Positions 63,215 through 64,000 of a stretch of 64,000 nucleotides of DNA are shown here, in pieces. The DNA comes from Rhodospirillaceae bacterium (GTDB lineage: Bacteria > Pseudomonadota > Alphaproteobacteria > Dongiales > Dongiaceae). The stretch's first letter is position 1, and every line of letters starts with the position of its first letter. The notes under the pieces were generated by a model that worked only from the letters and a program-made list of their open reading frames with translations, did not search any database and had not been told where the DNA came from. The translations under genes were made by a program, and so were the position numbers. The stretch covers positions 1 to 64,000 of the forward strand of contig SSEL01000001.1 in NCBI GenBank assembly GCA_008012315.1. The letters are read 5' to 3'.

Positions 63215-64000
63215 CTAGTGAAAGCGCGACGAGTGCCGGATTGCTTTTGCGTCGTTCCAATGTTGCAGCCTGGCGATTGGCCCGACGCCGGGCGCTCTAA
63301 AAAGATGAAAATCCGTTTCCACGATGAAATTTATATAACGCCTCGGCAGGAAGGATGGCCCGCGCGGCGAGACGCCGTGTACGGATATCGGAGAATTGAT
63401 AAAACAGACCAAGGTATTCTTATCATAGCCAACAGTGGACACTTTGCTGACGTCAGACGGCAATATCATGCGATTTACAAGGAAACGCGGCTCCCTTTTC
63501 CACGTGTAAAAATCAAGGTCGCCGCCCGCCGAGGTGTCGCCAGCTTCACGCATATAGAACAAGCCGGCCAATAATGTCTGCCGCTTGTCGACATGCGGTG
63601 TTTTTACGGACGATGTTTCACGGCTTGGCGTATTGATGACGAATTGGCACTCTAAACTGATATCCCTTTTGCCACTTGTGCCCCTGACGCCGACATCGAA
63701 GCCGGCTAACGGCTTTCCGATCCGCTTTTCAAGATTCGGATGCATCGCTCTAATCGCATCGCCGAACACCCGGACCAGCTCAATCCAATAATCATGGGAG
63801 GTATGTTCGGCGAAAAATTTCCGCCAATTCGAAGGGATCGCGTCGTGATTTAAGACATCTCGCGCGCCGAGGCGAACCGCTACATTGTCCGCGGTACGCT
63901 GTCGGCAATCCATCACCCCTTTCACGGGAAAGCTCCCTGACAAATCCTCGTACGCTTGGCTTGGGAGCGCATTCCGCACAACGACATGCGGAAAGGGATC
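63215..64000 (-). CDS. 2OG-Fe(II) oxygenase (prolyl-4-hydroxylase-like), 5' end beyond window
   Basis: The frame is open to the window edge and reads DPFPHVVVRNALPSQAYEDL at the edge, a usual N-terminal segment of such oxygenases, so the true start lies beyond 64000. Iron ligands are visible as HxD in KTPHVDKRQTLLAGLFYMRE and the distal His in FINSPISVHGVSPRG, where the Arg would bind 2-oxoglutarate; GGDLDFYTW lies between. The substrate is unknown; relatives occur beside polysaccharide and glycosyltransferase genes. Base composition here is clearly lower in GC than the rest of the window. Confidence 0.8.
   Translation of the reverse strand, partial: DPFPHVVVRNALPSQAYEDLSGSFPVKGVMDCRQRTADNVAVRLGARDVLNHDAIPSNWRKFFAEHTSHDYWIELVRVFGDAIRAMHPNLEKRIGKPLAGFDVGVRGTSGKRDISLECQFVINTPSRETSSVKTPHVDKRQTLLAGLFYMREAGDTSAGGDLDFYTWKREPRFLVNRMILPSDVSKVSTVGYDKNTLVCFINSPISVHGVSPRGPSFLPRRYINFIVETDFHLFRAPGVGPIARLQHWNDAKAIRHSSRFH

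Overview
The window is a GC-rich, densely coded bacterial chromosome segment. Gene families, a dispersed intergenic repeat of a type common in Alphaproteobacteria (core GAGCGAAGTGG..ACCGGTTCGC), and the housekeeping genes (rlmN, cysE, argG, folD, pgk, gpsA, two tRNAs) point to an alphaproteobacterium, possibly near the Rhodospirillales. I do not name a species. No insertion sequence, phage, CRISPR array or replication origin is visible. Several genes are broken by small lesions.

Layout, 1-26 kb: the 3' end of rlmN; an ECF sigma-factor pseudogene; cysE; a GNAT gene; an MFS exporter divergent from a LysR regulator; a subtilisin-like protease; a TPR protein; a methyltransferase; argG with a clear terminator; a PAS_5 protein; the yggT-DUF167-folD group; tRNA-Ala(CGC) with its promoter; a GlsB-type membrane protein; a ferritin-like protein. 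A copper island follows: copZ and copA-cueR, fired from two back-to-back CueR-type promoters. Then come hrpB, a NUDIX hydrolase, azlCD, pgk, an SDR, a frameshifted DMT transporter and a secreted protein.

26-54 kb: a lone c-type cytochrome; a tight beta-oxidation operon (acyl-CoA ligase, thiolase, FadN-like dehydrogenase/hydratase, acyl-CoA dehydrogenase); two tandem paralogous secreted proteins of unknown function; and, on the minus strand, a polyamine-type ABC transporter (potD-B-C-A) run together with a GT1 glycosyltransferase, two cupin paralogues and an aldehyde dehydrogenase carrying an in-frame amber codon, all downstream of an XRE-cupin regulator. Next are a CHASE2 adenylate/guanylate cyclase, a Na+/H+ antiporter with a C-terminal cyclic-nucleotide-binding domain, a PuuC-like aldehyde dehydrogenase, a flavin reductase-like protein, a decayed GH25 lysozyme gene and a GNAT gene.

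54-64 kb: two minus-strand membrane-protein operons. One has UspA, two unknown membrane proteins and an APC permease. The other has an ethanolamine-permease-like APC transporter preceded by three small membrane proteins, one only 59 aa long. The window ends with gpsA, a substrate-binding protein, tRNA-Arg(CCT) with a strong promoter, and a compositionally lighter segment holding a partial 2OG-Fe(II) oxygenase gene, possibly the edge of an island. The best candidates for undescribed biology are the pot-GT-cupin-cupin-ALDH operon, the permease plus small-membrane-protein operon, and the cyclase/CNBD-antiporter pair.
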